Assembly (NCBI GenBank): GCA_963844635.1
Contig: CAWJPD010000003.1
Span: 496,001-560,000 of the forward strand
Direction of reading: 5' to 3'
Source: JAJPKK01 sp963844635
GTDB lineage: Bacteria > Pseudomonadota > Alphaproteobacteria > Rhizobiales > Xanthobacteraceae
Length of the DNA stretch: 64,000 nt
Of this stretch, positions 34,945 to 45,366 are shown one piece after another. The position numbers and the translations under genes were made by a program. Each line of letters starts with the position of its first letter. Positions within the stretch are counted from its first letter, which is position 1. The notes under the pieces were generated by a model that was not told where the DNA came from, did not search any database, and saw nothing but the letters and a program-made list of their open reading frames with translations.

Positions 34945-36823
34945 ATGACAGAAACCGCGATCGTGAGCGGCAAGCGCTGCTTCGCCGCTGGCGTCCTCAC
35001 CTTCTTTGCCGTGATGGGGTCCATGCACCCGGCGGACGCGCGACACGCGAGCCGGCACTCGGATAAGCATGCCGCAAAGGACGGAGACGTCTCCGGCCAT
35101 TCCGAATCCTTGGGGTCGCGCTACGCCGCGTTCGTGCTCGATGCGAATTCGGGCAACGTCCTTCACGCCGCAAACGCCGACGAGTTGCGCCACCCCGCCT
35201 CGTTCGACCAAGATCATGACTCTTTATCTGCTGTTCGAGCAGCTGGAGGCCGGGACGCTTCGGCTCGACACGCCGCTGGGCGTCTCGGGACACGCCTCGG
35301 AGCAGTCGCCGACCAAGCTGGGGTTGAGGCCTGGCCAAACCATTATGGTTGAGGACGCGATCCTCGGATTGGTCACCAAATCGGCGAACGACGCCGCGGT
35401 GGTCATCGCCGAGGCGCTCGGAGGCAGTGAGCACGACTTTGCCGAGCTGATGACGCGAAAGGCGCATGCGCTTGGCATGACACGCACGATCTATCGGAAT
35501 GCGTCGGGGCTTCCGAACGACGAGCAAGTGACGACCGCGCACGATCAGGCCGTGCTCGGACGCGCCATCCAGGAACGCTTCCCCCGCGAATCCCGCTACT
35601 TTGCCACGCCGTCCTTTACTTATCATGGGATGTCGATGCGCAATCACAACCATCTGCTCGGCCAGGTTGCCGGGATGGACGGTATCAAGACCGGCTATAC
35701 CGAGGCATCAGGTTACAATCTCGTCACGTCGGTGCGCCGCAACGGCCGCCATTTGATCTCGGTGGTGCTGGGCGGTCCCACTGCCTCTGCCCGCGACGCC
35801 CGCATGCGCAGCCTGATCGAGGAATACATAGTCGCCGCGGGCGCACCGCAAAATGGGACAGCAGTCGCAGAAGCACAGTTCTACAGAACCCCACGAACAG
35901 CCGATTCACGTCCGAGCGACGTGGCTGAGACCGACGACCCGTCTCCCGAAGGCATCGGCCTGGATTCCGCCCGGACAGGCGGAAAGGCTGCAGCACGGTC
36001 CCGCGGTTCAGAAAGCCGCAGCAGGCCACTCGCCGGGGACCCTCGTCAGGTGAGCCAGCCCGCGGCGCCGACCACTTACGTTGTCGCTTCTTCTAACGAG
36101 CGGCTGCTGCCGCCGCCGGTCGTTGCTGCTCCGGCAACGGTCCTGGCGCCGGTGTCGCACCTCGACTCCCTGTCGGGAGCGGCCGCACCCGTCTCCGCTG
36201 CCAAGCCGTCGGGAGGCCTTGCCGAGCCGATCAAACCGATCCACGTAAAAACGATCAAGGTCAAGTTGCCGGCTGCTCAGGGCGCAGCCCCTGGCGCTGC
36301 GGAAGCCCCGACGACTGAGTGGCCGCCCGATCCGGCCTATGGCCGCGAGGTGCCGCCGGCTATGACCCCTGCCGCGGCCCTGCCGCGCCGCGTTGCGACA
36401 GCGGTGCCCGTTCAGGATCCGGGCCAAGCTCCTGCGATGGCAGAGCCTCCGCGTGATGCCCGCTCCTACTATACGACCCGGGAGAGCGGGGATGGTGCGG
36501 CGATCGACCCCGCCCGCGCAGCCGCGCAACGAGCAGCTCGACAGACCAGCTCTGCCGGTGCTGCGCCGAGTACGGCCGGTCACTCCGGATGGATCATCCA
36601 AGTCGGCGCCTTCGACCTGGAGAGCGAGGCGCAGCAGAAGCTCAGTGCGGTGCGGGCCAAGGCGTCACAACTCGGCCACGCCGACCCGTTCACCGAGGCC
36701 GTCCAGAAGGGTGACAAGACGTTTTACCGCGCCCGTTTTGCGGGGCTGCAAAAGAATGAAGCTGAAGCGATTTGCAAGCAACTAAAACGTAACGATATTG
36801 ATTGTATGACTGTCAAGAACTGA
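34945..36823 (+). pseudogene. D-alanyl-D-alanine carboxypeptidase (DacA family) with SPOR domain, one frameshift
   Basis: A penicillin-binding D,D-carboxypeptidase that trims cell-wall stem peptides. The export signal is CFAAGVLTFFAVMGSMHPADA, mostly hydrophobic. The frame breaks exactly at the active-site Ser motif: the expected HPASLTKIMTLYLLF is read as HPAS, then shifted by one extra C at 35205. After it come the second motif SANDAAVVIAEALGG and the KTG motif DGIKTGYTEASGYNLV. A long Pro/Ala linker (about 300-530) leads to a C-terminal SPOR domain (GWIIQVGAFDLESEAQQKL to the end), which targets denuded glycan at the septum. Restored length is 625 residues. The ATG at 34945 follows GGAG. 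Confidence 0.88.
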
Positions 36824-36947
36824 CGGGGTTAAGTCCGCACAGCTGTCCTGAAACCGCGCCAGCATTCGGCTGGCCGGCCTGTCGCGGCATGTCAGCTGGC
36901 GTTGCGGCATGAGGAGACTATCCTCATGATTGATTGCGTGGAGTTTG

Positions 36948-37651
36948 TTAATGGCGTCGAAGCAGCACATCCTTCGCTTCGTTGACGCGGGCGGCGAGAT
37001 ACGTAGACCCCCCCTGGTCGGGATGCAGTTTCTTCATGAGGGTCCGGTGGGCCCGGCCGATGTCGCCGGCGCTCGCTCCCGGTTCAAGGCCAAGGATCTG
37101 ATAGGCCTCCTCATCCGTCATTTTGCCGGGCCGCCTCGGCCCGCTACGCCCCGCTGCCGCGTCGCCCTGAACGTCTTCACGCCATCCGGGCTGTCGGCGG
37201 TCAAGATACGCTGCCAATAGGTCTCGGCTTTCATTATCGAATTCCCCCAGCACCTCGACCAGCTTCGATGTTTCGAGGGTGTCGAGCCTGGTCCCTTGCA
37301 GCCGCCCGGCAATAATCGTTCCCGTCATTGCGCCACTATCGTGATCAAGCTCGACCTCGAGAAAATTCGAGCGCACCCGCGAAGCCTGACTGCTGCTGCG
37401 CGACCCGACGTGCCAGAAGCCACGCGCGCCATTTGGCCACCAGCCGAGCAGTCCAAGGCCCGTCACGCCGAGCGGAAGCGCGATTTCGAATTCTGTCCCC
37501 GCGATCCCATGAACGCGGCGCCCGCAAGCGCGACGATGCCGCCCGCCGTCCGCCCGACTCGGATCAGGTATTTCGGATCGGCACGCGCCGCCGATTTCAG
37601 CAGCCAGAGCACGAGCGCGAGCCCAAGCAACCCGATAAGCATTGTCGGCAT
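36948..37651 (-). pseudogene. membrane-anchored DnaJ-domain protein, frame interrupted by a 2-base insertion
   Basis: The N-terminal membrane helix MPTMLIGLLGLALVLWLLKS starts three bases after the stop of the VWA gene. The first frame continues to AGAAFMGSRGQ; removing two bases (AA near 37490) restores FEIALPLGVTGLGLLGWWP, a second hydrophobic stretch typical of this family. A middle region (SRVRSNFLEVELDHDSGAMT and KLVEVLGEFDNESRDLLAAY) resembles the usual regulatory segment. The C-terminus is a J-domain: DEEAYQILGLEPGASAGDIG, with HPD in LMKKLHPDQGG. Restored length is 233 residues. It would recruit DnaK to the membrane. The 2-base event is a best guess from family similarity. Confidence 0.78.
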
Positions 37652-37654
37652 TGA

Positions 37655-38389
37655 TTATCTCATCTGCTGAAGCAACCGCACCGCCCCGGCATTCTTGCGC
37701 TCCGAGAGATTGGTCAACGCCTTCAGGCCACCGGCGGCATAAGCGGCGACGGCGCGCAGTAATTCGCGCAGTTCGTGGGCAGCCCCGGCATTGAAGCGGC
37801 AATAGGCGCCCCGCGTCAGCCGGGCGATCTCGCGGAATGCCTGTTCAGCAACCGGGTCGGCTCCTTCCTGGAAAACGAAGGCGGGAGTGCCGCGAATCCC
37901 GAGCTCGCCGGCGCGGGCACAGATATCATCGACCCGCTCTTCCATGGCATCGCCAACATAGACCAGCGCCTGCACCTTCGCCTTCTCTGCCTCGCGGTTC
38001 GCGTGGGCAAGCACCTTGCGGATTTGCGTGTGCCCGCCGCGGCAATCGATCCGCTCCATCAGCGACCGGAGCGCCGCCGGGGCCGAAACCCACCGCGAAG
38101 CCTGGCATTCCGCCATGCCGCGAAAGAACACCAGCTGCACGTCAAGGCCGCCAACCGCTTCCGCTTCGAGGAACATGTCGGCCTGCAGCTTGCAGGCGAC
38201 ATCCCAGGTGGGCTGCCGGCTCATTGTGGCGTCGAGAGCGAAAATCAGGCGCCCTCTGGCAGTCTTGGCCGCTCCGCTGTCCAGACTGCGAATGCGGGTC
38301 AGGAACGCGTCGATCTCGGCACGCGAGGAAGGCGGCGTGACGTCGCGCGCAAGTGGCGCTGGCGTACCATCGTTCGAAGATTTAACCAT
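37655..38389 (-). CDS. VWA-domain protein
   Basis: A 244-residue protein with a von Willebrand factor A-like fold. The first strand and metal site read RLIFALDATMSRQPTWD (DxTxS, a MIDAS-like pattern). Later strands are LDVQLVFFRGMAECQASRWV, AKVQALVYVGDAMEERVDD and GTPAFVFQEGADPVAEQAF. There is no signal peptide. The start at 38389 (MVKSSNDGTPAPL) begins a polar, flexible leader. It is 3 bases upstream of the DnaJ-domain gene on the same strand, so they are coupled. In related genomes this pair travels together; a role in protein assembly at the membrane is possible but unproven. Confidence 0.8.
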   Translation of the reverse strand: MVKSSNDGTPAPLARDVTPPSSRAEIDAFLTRIRSLDSGAAKTARGRLIFALDATMSRQPTWDVACKLQADMFLEAEAVGGLDVQLVFFRGMAECQASRWVSAPAALRSLMERIDCRGGHTQIRKVLAHANREAEKAKVQALVYVGDAMEERVDDICARAGELGIRGTPAFVFQEGADPVAEQAFREIARLTRGAYCRFNAGAAHELRELLRAVAAYAAGGLKALTNLSERKNAGAVRLLQQMR

Positions 38390-38611
38390 GTTCCGACCTT
38401 GCGGACTGTCCAGCTTCGGGTCGTCGCGTTCTGTAAGATGGCCGTGGCGTCGGCCCGACGCAATGGGGGAGGCTTCCGCGAGCGGCGATGCCGGACGGTG
38501 CGGGCGCAAGCGGACGGAAAGCAAGCCAGGACGCGACGGCGCGGCGACAACGCGCTTCGCTTCGAATTGCAATCTCGCATATGATCCGTTTCATAACGGC
38601 ACGGCGGTGAC

Positions 38612-39451
38612 ATGCAGATGAAGATCGGAAAACCATGGCAGCTGGTGACGCTCGCATCACTGCTGAGTGCGGGCCTCGGATTGCTCGCGCAGTGCAGCGC
38701 CGCGGAGCCGAGCACTCGGGCGTGCCGAGAACCGGCGACGCTGCGCTTCAACATCGTCGACAAGATCACGCGAAGCGAGCGCGGCTTCACGCAGGGCCTC
38801 GAGGTCCATGACGGCGCGCTTTACGAGAGCACCGGACGCATCGGCGGCTCGACGCGGCTGAACGTGATTTCCTTCGACGGCACCGTGAAGCGCCTCACCG
38901 ACCTTGGCACTTCGGTCTTCGGCGAGGGCCTGACCATTCTCAGGGACGAAATGTTCCAGCTGACCTGGCAAGAGCATCAGGTGTTCGTCTATGATCTCGC
39001 CGGCCAACTCAAGCGGGAGATGCGCAATCCTCGGGAAGGTTGGGGGCTGACCAATGACGGCACCAACCTGATCTTCAGCGATGGCGGTCCTTCCTTCTAT
39101 TATGTTGATCCACGCACTTTCGCGGTGCGCAAGTCGATTCGGATCAGAACTCCCCGGCCGGCCGTGATTGAAGGCTTGAACGAGCTCGAACTTGTGAACG
39201 GCAAGCTTTTTGGCAACCTGTTCACGACCCGCAACATCGTGCGTCTCGATCCCGCCAGTGGGTGCATCGACGGCGTCGCCGAGTTGAGCGTGCTGTGGCA
39301 GGCGATGACACCGGAAGAGCGGGCCTCGATCGAGGAGCCGGACGCGGTGCTGAACGGCATCGCCTACGATGCCAAAACTGGCCTGTTCTATTTGACCGGC
39401 AAGCTCTGGAAATCGATCTTTTCCGGGCGGTTCACGGAGACGAGCCGCTGA
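38612..39451 (+). CDS. glutaminyl-peptide cyclotransferase (plant-type), exported
   Basis: A 279-residue exported protein of the plant/bacterial-type glutamine cyclotransferase family, a five-bladed beta-propeller that makes N-terminal pyroglutamate. The signal sequence WQLVTLASLLSAGLGLLAQC has a possible lipobox-like LAQC, so the mature N-terminus may be a lipoprotein. Blade motifs include ERGFTQGLEVHDGALYESTG, FGEGLTILRDEMFQLTWQEH, GWGLTNDGTNLIFSDGG and LNELELVNGKLFGNLFTT, all typical. The ATGs at 38612 and 38618 are both possible. The length is normal, and the gene stands alone between the VWA gene and a stress-type membrane protein. Confidence 0.9.
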   Translation: MQMKIGKPWQLVTLASLLSAGLGLLAQCSAAEPSTRACREPATLRFNIVDKITRSERGFTQGLEVHDGALYESTGRIGGSTRLNVISFDGTVKRLTDLGTSVFGEGLTILRDEMFQLTWQEHQVFVYDLAGQLKREMRNPREGWGLTNDGTNLIFSDGGPSFYYVDPRTFAVRKSIRIRTPRPAVIEGLNELELVNGKLFGNLFTTRNIVRLDPASGCIDGVAELSVLWQAMTPEERASIEEPDAVLNGIAYDAKTGLFYLTGKLWKSIFSGRFTETSR

Positions 39452-39618
39452 CCGGGCGATCTGCTGCCCTGAATGACGGCAAGCCACAGCGCAACAAGGT
39501 TGTTGGGCTTGGCATCAATCGCCGCCGCCTTTGCGAATATGCCGGGAACAGCACCGTGGCTTGGCACGTTGTTCCATTTAGCCCCGCGGAGTTCTGCTGG
39601 GCAACAGGCAGGTGCGAC

Positions 39619-40296
39619 ATGGGCGAGGTCAGTCCCGTCATGATGAATTCAGCCGACACGGAAGCGAGCGCTTCCCCCGATGTGACCTCCACCTATTCAT
39701 CCCGCGAGGCGGTCGGCGTGTTCTCAAGTTTCGAAGCACTTGAAGGCGCGGTGGATCAGCTGGAAATTACAGGCTTCGACCGTGCCACATTATCGGTCCT
39801 TGCGACCGACACGACCATCAAGGACAGGGTTGGGCGCCTTTATCGCAGCGTCGGCGAAATCGAAGACAATTCGCGCATCCCGCAATCCGCTTTCGCCTCG
39901 ACTGACTCCCGTGTCGAAGGCGAAGCCGCCGCAGTGGGTATTCCGCTCTACATCGGCGGCGTTGCCGGGGCGGGCGCCGCCGTTGCCTATGGTGGAGCTT
40001 TGGCGGCAACCATCGCAGCGACGCTTGCCGGTGGGGTGGTGGGTGCCGAACTCGGTGCCATTCTGGCCGTGACCATCAGCCGGCGACACAGCGGCGCCGT
40101 CGCCGAACAAGTTGGGCAAGGCGGCATGGTGCTGTGGGTAAATCTGCGCGATGCGGATGCAGAGCACCGCGCCCTGGAGATTCTGACGATGGCCGGCGCT
40201 CGCGATGTCCATGTTCACGAGGTCCAACGGCAATGGACCGTGAAGGACCGCCCGCTGGCGGATGTGCAACCCGACCCGTTCCTTTGGTGGACTTGA
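39619..40296 (+). CDS. general stress-type membrane protein (YflT/GS17M-like domain)
   Basis: A 225-residue protein. Residues about 25-75 (SSREAVGVFSSFEALEGAVD, then LEITGFDRATLSVLATD) resemble the general stress protein 17M/YflT-like domain. A Gly/Ala-rich hydrophobic hairpin follows (IPLYIGGVAGAGAAVAYGGA and LAATIAATLAGGVVGAELGA). The C-terminal part has GGMVLWVNLRDADAEHRALE and AGARDVHVHEVQRQW, an alpha/beta half like a second domain copy. An ATG at 39619 is used. It stands between glutaminyl cyclase and a dispersed repeat. No specific function is known beyond an association of the family with stress; medium certainty. Confidence 0.7.
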   Translation: MGEVSPVMMNSADTEASASPDVTSTYSSREAVGVFSSFEALEGAVDQLEITGFDRATLSVLATDTTIKDRVGRLYRSVGEIEDNSRIPQSAFASTDSRVEGEAAAVGIPLYIGGVAGAGAAVAYGGALAATIAATLAGGVVGAELGAILAVTISRRHSGAVAEQVGQGGMVLWVNLRDADAEHRALEILTMAGARDVHVHEVQRQWTVKDRPLADVQPDPFLWWT

Positions 40297-40348
40297 GCGG
40301 TCTTCGGGTCAGCCCGGACTGGCCGCCAGAAAACCGGGCCGATTTCTA

Positions 40349-40491
40349 GTGCATGATCCCGTAGTTGTAGACTCCTCGGCCAAGATCATGCGCAAAATCA
40401 ACACGCATCCGTCGTCGAGCGCAGTCCGCGACGGGTGCGCAGAACGTAATCGAGCGAGAGGCGATTCAAACTGAACGGATCCCGCTCTAGC
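40349..40491 (+). repeat. dispersed palindromic repeat, copy 2 with tail unit
   Basis: The head GCATGATCCCG (40351-40361) and GATCATGCGC (40384-40393) match the ends of copy 1. The tail unit GCGATTCAAACTGAACGGAT and following bases lies at 40459-40490. The gap 40297-40637 contains this and no gene, apart from the promoter of the next gene (GGGAGGGG lies before its ATG). Confidence 0.7.
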
Positions 40492-40637
40492 TGTCCGACG
40501 CGGAGCCGCGGATTTCGCCCGCGTCTCGCTCCTAACTGCGCGGTTTCGGCCACGTCGCAAAAAATGCTAGCCTCAGAGGTAAATCGCGCCCGCCGCGGGT
40601 GGCGGACGCACAGCCGTAGCAAGGGAGGGGGTTACAG

Positions 40638-41510
40638 ATGTCTCCGGGCTTGCTGCTTTCTCGGTCGCTGAATCGGTACGCTGCCTATGGCCTTGTGACC
40701 GGCATCACCGCGGCGCTGCTTTACACCATTGCCTCGTTGCCCACGGCCGCCGCCGAGCGCGCGCACGTACCCAATTTCGCGGCAAACCCGAGCGTCTCCT
40801 GGTCGCTCGAAGGGCGAACGGACGACCTGCTCCCACCGGCATCGGGGCCAGGTCCCGTGAGTTTCGATCCGGCGCACCCGTTTCATCCAGGCACGGATTA
40901 CCGGGTGGCGGACACCAACAGTCCCATCCTGCTGCCCTGGGCCAAGGAGCAGATGAGGAAATCCAACGACGAAGTGCTTGCCGGCAAGGTGCCCTTCCGC
41001 GCGCGCGAGCGCTGTTGGCCGGTCGGCGTGCCGGGTTTCGTGACTTACTCGCCGATCGCGGCATTCTACCTCATACAAACGCCGAAGCTGGTCACACTCG
41101 TGAACGTCGGCGGCCCCGAAATTCGCCGCGTCTACATGGATATCCCACATTCACGAGATGTGAAGCCGTCCTGGTATGGGGAATCGGTAGGCCATTATGA
41201 AGGCGGCGATACGCTGGTCATCGACACGATCGGCCTCAGCGATCGCACCTTCATCGACAATTATCGTACGCCGCACACCACCAAGCTGCATGTGGTCGAG
41301 CGCTTGAAGCTCGCGCCGGACGGCAATGCCGTGGATATCAGCCTGTCGGTGGACGATCCCGGCGCTTTCACCGCGCCGTGGTCGGCAACCCAGCGCTGGA
41401 CCCGTGTCGAACGCGGTCCCTTGGGTGAAAACCTGTGCAACGAAAACAACGCCGACATTCTCCATCGCTACAGCGTGCCGAATCCTACGGCCGAGAAGGC
41501 GGATTTTTGA
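40638..41510 (+). CDS. secreted protein of unknown function (paralogue family, member 4)
   Basis: A 290-residue exported protein. After a short polar start, a hydrophobic helix (YGLVTGITAALLYTIASLPT) ends at AAAERA, a likely cleavage site. Family landmarks are a SFDPAHPFHPGTDYRVAD region, RERCWPVGVPGFVTYSPIAA with the conserved Cys, SWYGESVGH and GGDTLVIDTIGL, TPHTTKLHVVERLKLAPDG and DISLSVDDPGAFTAPWSATQ, then the C-terminal signature AEKADF. The closest relatives are the members at 15427 and 16791. Unlike those, it has no flavoprotein neighbour. GGGAGGGG precedes the ATG. Function unknown. Confidence 0.78.
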   Translation: MSPGLLLSRSLNRYAAYGLVTGITAALLYTIASLPTAAAERAHVPNFAANPSVSWSLEGRTDDLLPPASGPGPVSFDPAHPFHPGTDYRVADTNSPILLPWAKEQMRKSNDEVLAGKVPFRARERCWPVGVPGFVTYSPIAAFYLIQTPKLVTLVNVGGPEIRRVYMDIPHSRDVKPSWYGESVGHYEGGDTLVIDTIGLSDRTFIDNYRTPHTTKLHVVERLKLAPDGNAVDISLSVDDPGAFTAPWSATQRWTRVERGPLGENLCNENNADILHRYSVPNPTAEKADF

Positions 41511-41534
41511 TCGGGAACAAGCACGTAACGCAGC

Positions 41535-43699
41535 TTATTCTGCCGCCTGCCGTTCGTAGCCGAGCCGGCGGTTGAGCGTGTGCAGCAGGGCCTCGGCGGC
41601 TTCCGGAATAACGGTGCCGGGCGGGAATATGGCTTGGGCGCCGGCGGCCTTGAGCGCTTCATGATCCTGCGACGGCACAACGCCGCCGACCACGATCATG
41701 ATGTCGCCGCGGCCTGCGGCGGTAAGCGCCGCTTCGAGCTCGGGAACCAACGTCATGTGAGCGGCCGCAAGCGATGACACGCCGACGATATGCACATCGT
41801 TCTCCACCGCTTGACGTGCGACTTCCAGGGGCGTCGCGAACAACGGACCGATATCCACGTCGAAACCGAGGTCGGCAAAGGCCGATGCGATCACTTTTTG
41901 GCCGCGATCGTGTCCGTCCTGACCCACCTTCGCGACCAGGATGCGTGGCCTGCGGCCCTCATTGATTTCGAAATCCGTGGTCAATTTGAGCACACGATCG
42001 GCGGCTTCACTCATCGCCACCTCCTTGCGATAAACCCCTGAAATTGCCTTGACCTCGGCGCGGTGCCGGCCAAACACCTTCTCTAGCGCCATCGATATTT
42101 CGCCTACCGTCGCCTTGGCACGGGTCGCCTCGACGGCGAGCGCCAGCAGATTTACGTCACGGCGATCTGCCGCCGCCCCTCGCGTGAGTGCATTGAGTGC
42201 GTTCTCGACCAACTCGGCATCGCGTTCGCGGCGCAGTCTGGCAAGCTTCTCGACCTGCAATTCGCGCACTGCGGCATTGTCGATCCTGAGAATCTCGAGC
42301 GGCGGCTCGGCTTCCGGCCGGTACCCGTTCACGCCGATCACCGATTGCGCACCGGAATCGATGCGCGCCTGCGTCTTCGCCGACGCCTCCTCAATGCGAA
42401 GTTTCGGGATGCCGACGTCGATCGCCTTGGCCATCCCGCCGAGACGTTCGACTTCTGCGATGTGCTCGAGCGTGCGGGTGGCAAGGTCGCCGGTCAGCCG
42501 CTCCATGAAGAACGAACCGCCCCACGCATCGATGATACGGGTGGTCCCCAACTCATTTTGAAGCAGCAATTGCGTGTTGCGGGCAACGCGTGCTGAGCGA
42601 ATCGGTGGGCAACGCCAGCGCCTCGTCGAGCGCGTTGGTGTGGAGCGATTGGGTTTGCCCCTGGGTGGCGGCCATTGCTTCGATCGTGGTCCGCACCACA
42701 TTATTGAGCACGTCCTGGGCCGCGAGCGACCAGCCCGATGTCTGGCAATGAGTCCGCAAGGACAGCGAGCGCGGATCGAGCGGCGCAAAAGGCTTCATCA
42801 GCTTCGCCCACAACAGACGCGCCGCACGCAGCTTCGCAACTTCCATGAAAAAATTCATGCCGACGGCAAAGAAGAACGATAGCCGCGGCGCGAAGCGGTC
42901 GATGTCCAGTCCCGCGGCAAGCCCCGCCCGCACATATTCAAGGCCGTCGGCGAGCGTGTAGGCGAGTTCGAGGTCGCAGGTCGCGCCAGCCTCCTGCATG
43001 TGATAGCCGGAAATCGAAATCGAGTGGAATTTTGGCATCCGATCCGACGTATAGGCGAAAATGTCGGATACGATCCGCAGCGACGGCCCCGGAGGATAAA
43101 TGTACGTGTTGCGGACCATGAACTCCTTGAGAACGTCGTTCTGAATGGTGCCGGAGAGCTGTTCGGGCGACACGCCCTGCTCCTCGGCGGCAACGATGTA
43201 GAGTGCGAGGACTGGCAGCACGGCGCCGTTCATCGTCATTGAAACGGAAATCCGGTCGAGCGGGATGCCCGCGAACAGCGTGCGCATATCGAGGATCGAA
43301 TCGATCGCGACGCCGGCCATGCCGACATCGCCGGCAACCCGAGGATGGTCGCTGTCATAGCCGCGATGGGTCGGCAGATCGAATGCCACCGAGAGGCCGT
43401 TCTGCCCCGCCGCAAGGTTGCGCCGATAGAAAGCGTTCGAAATCCTCCGCGGTCGAGAACCCGGCATATTGGCGGACCGTCCACGGTTTCGTGGCATACA
43501 TCGTGGGATAGGGGCCGCGCAGGAACGGCGCCACTCCCGGCCAGGTGTTCAGGAAATCAAGACCATCGCGATCTTGCGGTGTGTAGCCGGGCTTGATCGT
43601 GATGCCTTCCGGCGTCAGCCAGTGCTCGCCAGGAGCGCCCACCGCCATCGATGCGACGTTGGTGAAGGCGATTGAGGCGAAATCCGGAATCCGGGTCAT
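41535..43699 (-). pseudogene. scpA: methylmalonyl-CoA mutase, two frameshifts
   Basis: The B12-dependent enzyme interconverting methylmalonyl-CoA and succinyl-CoA, linking propionate and PHB/ethylmalonyl metabolism to the TCA cycle. The start is MTRIPDFASIAF at 43699, with the substrate region TIKPGYTPQDRDGLDFL and KPWTVRQYAGFSTAED. One extra A in the run at 43440-43442 shifts the frame; text resumes as SNAFYRRNLAAGQNGLSVAF. A second extra base near 42592 precedes VARNTQLLLQNELGTTRII. The C-terminal B12 domain has GQDGHDRGQKVIASAFADLG (DxHxxG). Restored length is 720 residues, the normal size. Both interruptions look like sequencing errors. Confidence 0.9.
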
Positions 43700-44113
43700 G
43701 TGGCCTTCGATCGTCTCTCTCGTCCGCCCGGGCGATCTCTCGCGGCTCGCAGCAATGGTTGAAGGAGCCCCAAGTTGCCGGGCGGCTATGCCGTCTATCA
43801 ATCTATGTCCAGGCAAGCAGAATTGCAGCGTCTTTCACGCCGGATAGCGCAGTCCGGCGCTTGGAAATCGACGGTGAAACCCGGTGGCCAGCCGAACGCG
43901 AAAGCGGGACGTCCATTTCCGGTTGGGTTCGCCGGAGTTTGAGGGTTTTGGCACAGGCCGAAACCGAGAAATTGCAACTCGCAATTGATCAATCGTTAAC
44001 GATTTCTCACCATCGTCCAGAACCTAAGGTTGCGTTCAGCTGTGCGTAATATCTCCCTGATATTTGTGGCGCCCGTGCCTTCAGGTCTTTGAAGCCGCTC
44101 AATTGGATGATTG
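43700..44113. other. intergenic region upstream of the methylmalonyl-CoA mutase gene
   Basis: About 410 bases between the divergent mutase and diguanylate cyclase genes. No gene, RNA or clear repeat was seen; it should hold both promoters. Confidence 0.5.
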
Positions 44114-45301
44114 ATGCAAATCGATCCTTGGACACTCACGCTCGCGGAGGGGTTCAGCGCGCTGCTCGCCGCGCTGGTGCTGTTCGGCGCATGGTGGCAA
44201 TTCCGCCACGCGCCTGCGCTGCTGTGGGGTGGAATTGCCAACCTTGTCGGCGCATTCGGCTATGTTTTCCTTATCGTGGGACTGGCGGACCACCATCCGG
44301 CGCTGGTGCTGATCGGGGTCGGCATTATGATTCTCGCCCCCGCTTTGATCTGGGGCGGGATTGAGCGGTTCTACCATCGCCCGATCCCGGTCCCGATCAT
44401 CGTCGCGGGCCAGGGCGCCTGGATGGTTATCACCTTGGCCCCCTTCGCCGACCGCGCATGGTTGTCCACCGTCGCAGGCTTCACACTGGTGATCCTCTAT
44501 CTCGCGGCGGCATTGCGAACGCTGTGGTGCGCCGACGAGAAACTGGTCGCACGCTTGCCCATGATGGCCGTTCTGGCCGTTCACTTTCTCGTTTATGCGG
44601 GAGGGTTGCTGGAGCTGTTTCGCGGTTCATTCGTGCTCGGGCGAGTGGCCGGGGTCAACACTTGGTTCGGCGCCATCCACTTCGAAGCGATCCTGTTCTG
44701 GATAGGAATCGCGGTGCTTTTCGTGCGGATATGCAAGGAGCGCGACGAGCGCGATTACATCAAAGCAGCCAGCTTCGACGCGCTCACCGGCGTTTTCAAT
44801 CGGCGCGCCTTTTTCGAAACGGCGGCGCGGCTTCTCGAACGCTGCCGCGGCGAAGACGCGCCCTTCGCGCTGATCGTCTTCGACCTCGACCATTTCAAAT
44901 CGATCAATGACACTTACGGTCACCAGATCGGGGACCGCATCTTGCGCAGCTTTGCCGATACCGCCCGCGGCGTGCTGCGCCCACGCGACGTTTTCGGCCG
45001 CTATGGCGGCGAGGAGTTTACCGTCGTTCTTCCCGCTGCCACGGTCGAGACCGCGTTCGCCATTGCCGAACGCGTGCGTCGCGCCTTCGCCAACTCGCAC
45101 GCCTTTTTCAATGGGCTGCCCCTTAACGCGACGGTGAGCGCGGGCGTCGCCTCGGCCTGCGCACAAACGACGCTGGAGCGGCTCATCGAACGCGCCGACG
45201 GCGCCATGTATCTCGCCAAGAATGGCGGGCGCAATCGTGTGAGCGGCGGCCAGCAGGACACGCCGGCAGACCGCACCGCCACGGTGATCCGGGTGGCGTG
45301 A
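44114..45301 (+). CDS. membrane-bound diguanylate cyclase (GGDEF domain)
   Basis: A 395-residue protein that makes the second messenger cyclic di-GMP. The N-terminal half has about six membrane helices (for example LTLAEGFSALLAALVLFGAW, NLVGAFGYVFLIVGLA and AVLAVHFLVYAGGLLELF). The C-terminal GGDEF domain starts at DALTGVFNRRAFFETAARLL, with FDLDHFKSINDTYGH and the intact catalytic motif RYGGEEFTVVLP (about residues 298-302). An RxxD product-inhibition site (RPRD) lies five residues before it. The start is the ATG at 44114. No receiver or other input domain is seen, so sensing is probably through the membrane part. Confidence 0.92.
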   Translation: MQIDPWTLTLAEGFSALLAALVLFGAWWQFRHAPALLWGGIANLVGAFGYVFLIVGLADHHPALVLIGVGIMILAPALIWGGIERFYHRPIPVPIIVAGQGAWMVITLAPFADRAWLSTVAGFTLVILYLAAALRTLWCADEKLVARLPMMAVLAVHFLVYAGGLLELFRGSFVLGRVAGVNTWFGAIHFEAILFWIGIAVLFVRICKERDERDYIKAASFDALTGVFNRRAFFETAARLLERCRGEDAPFALIVFDLDHFKSINDTYGHQIGDRILRSFADTARGVLRPRDVFGRYGGEEFTVVLPAATVETAFAIAERVRRAFANSHAFFNGLPLNATVSAGVASACAQTTLERLIERADGAMYLAKNGGRNRVSGGQQDTPADRTATVIRVA

Positions 45302-45366
45302 ACCTCATGTCCTCAGCGCGCCTGCACCCTGGCGCGTCAACGAGACATCGCGTCAGGGACGAGCGA

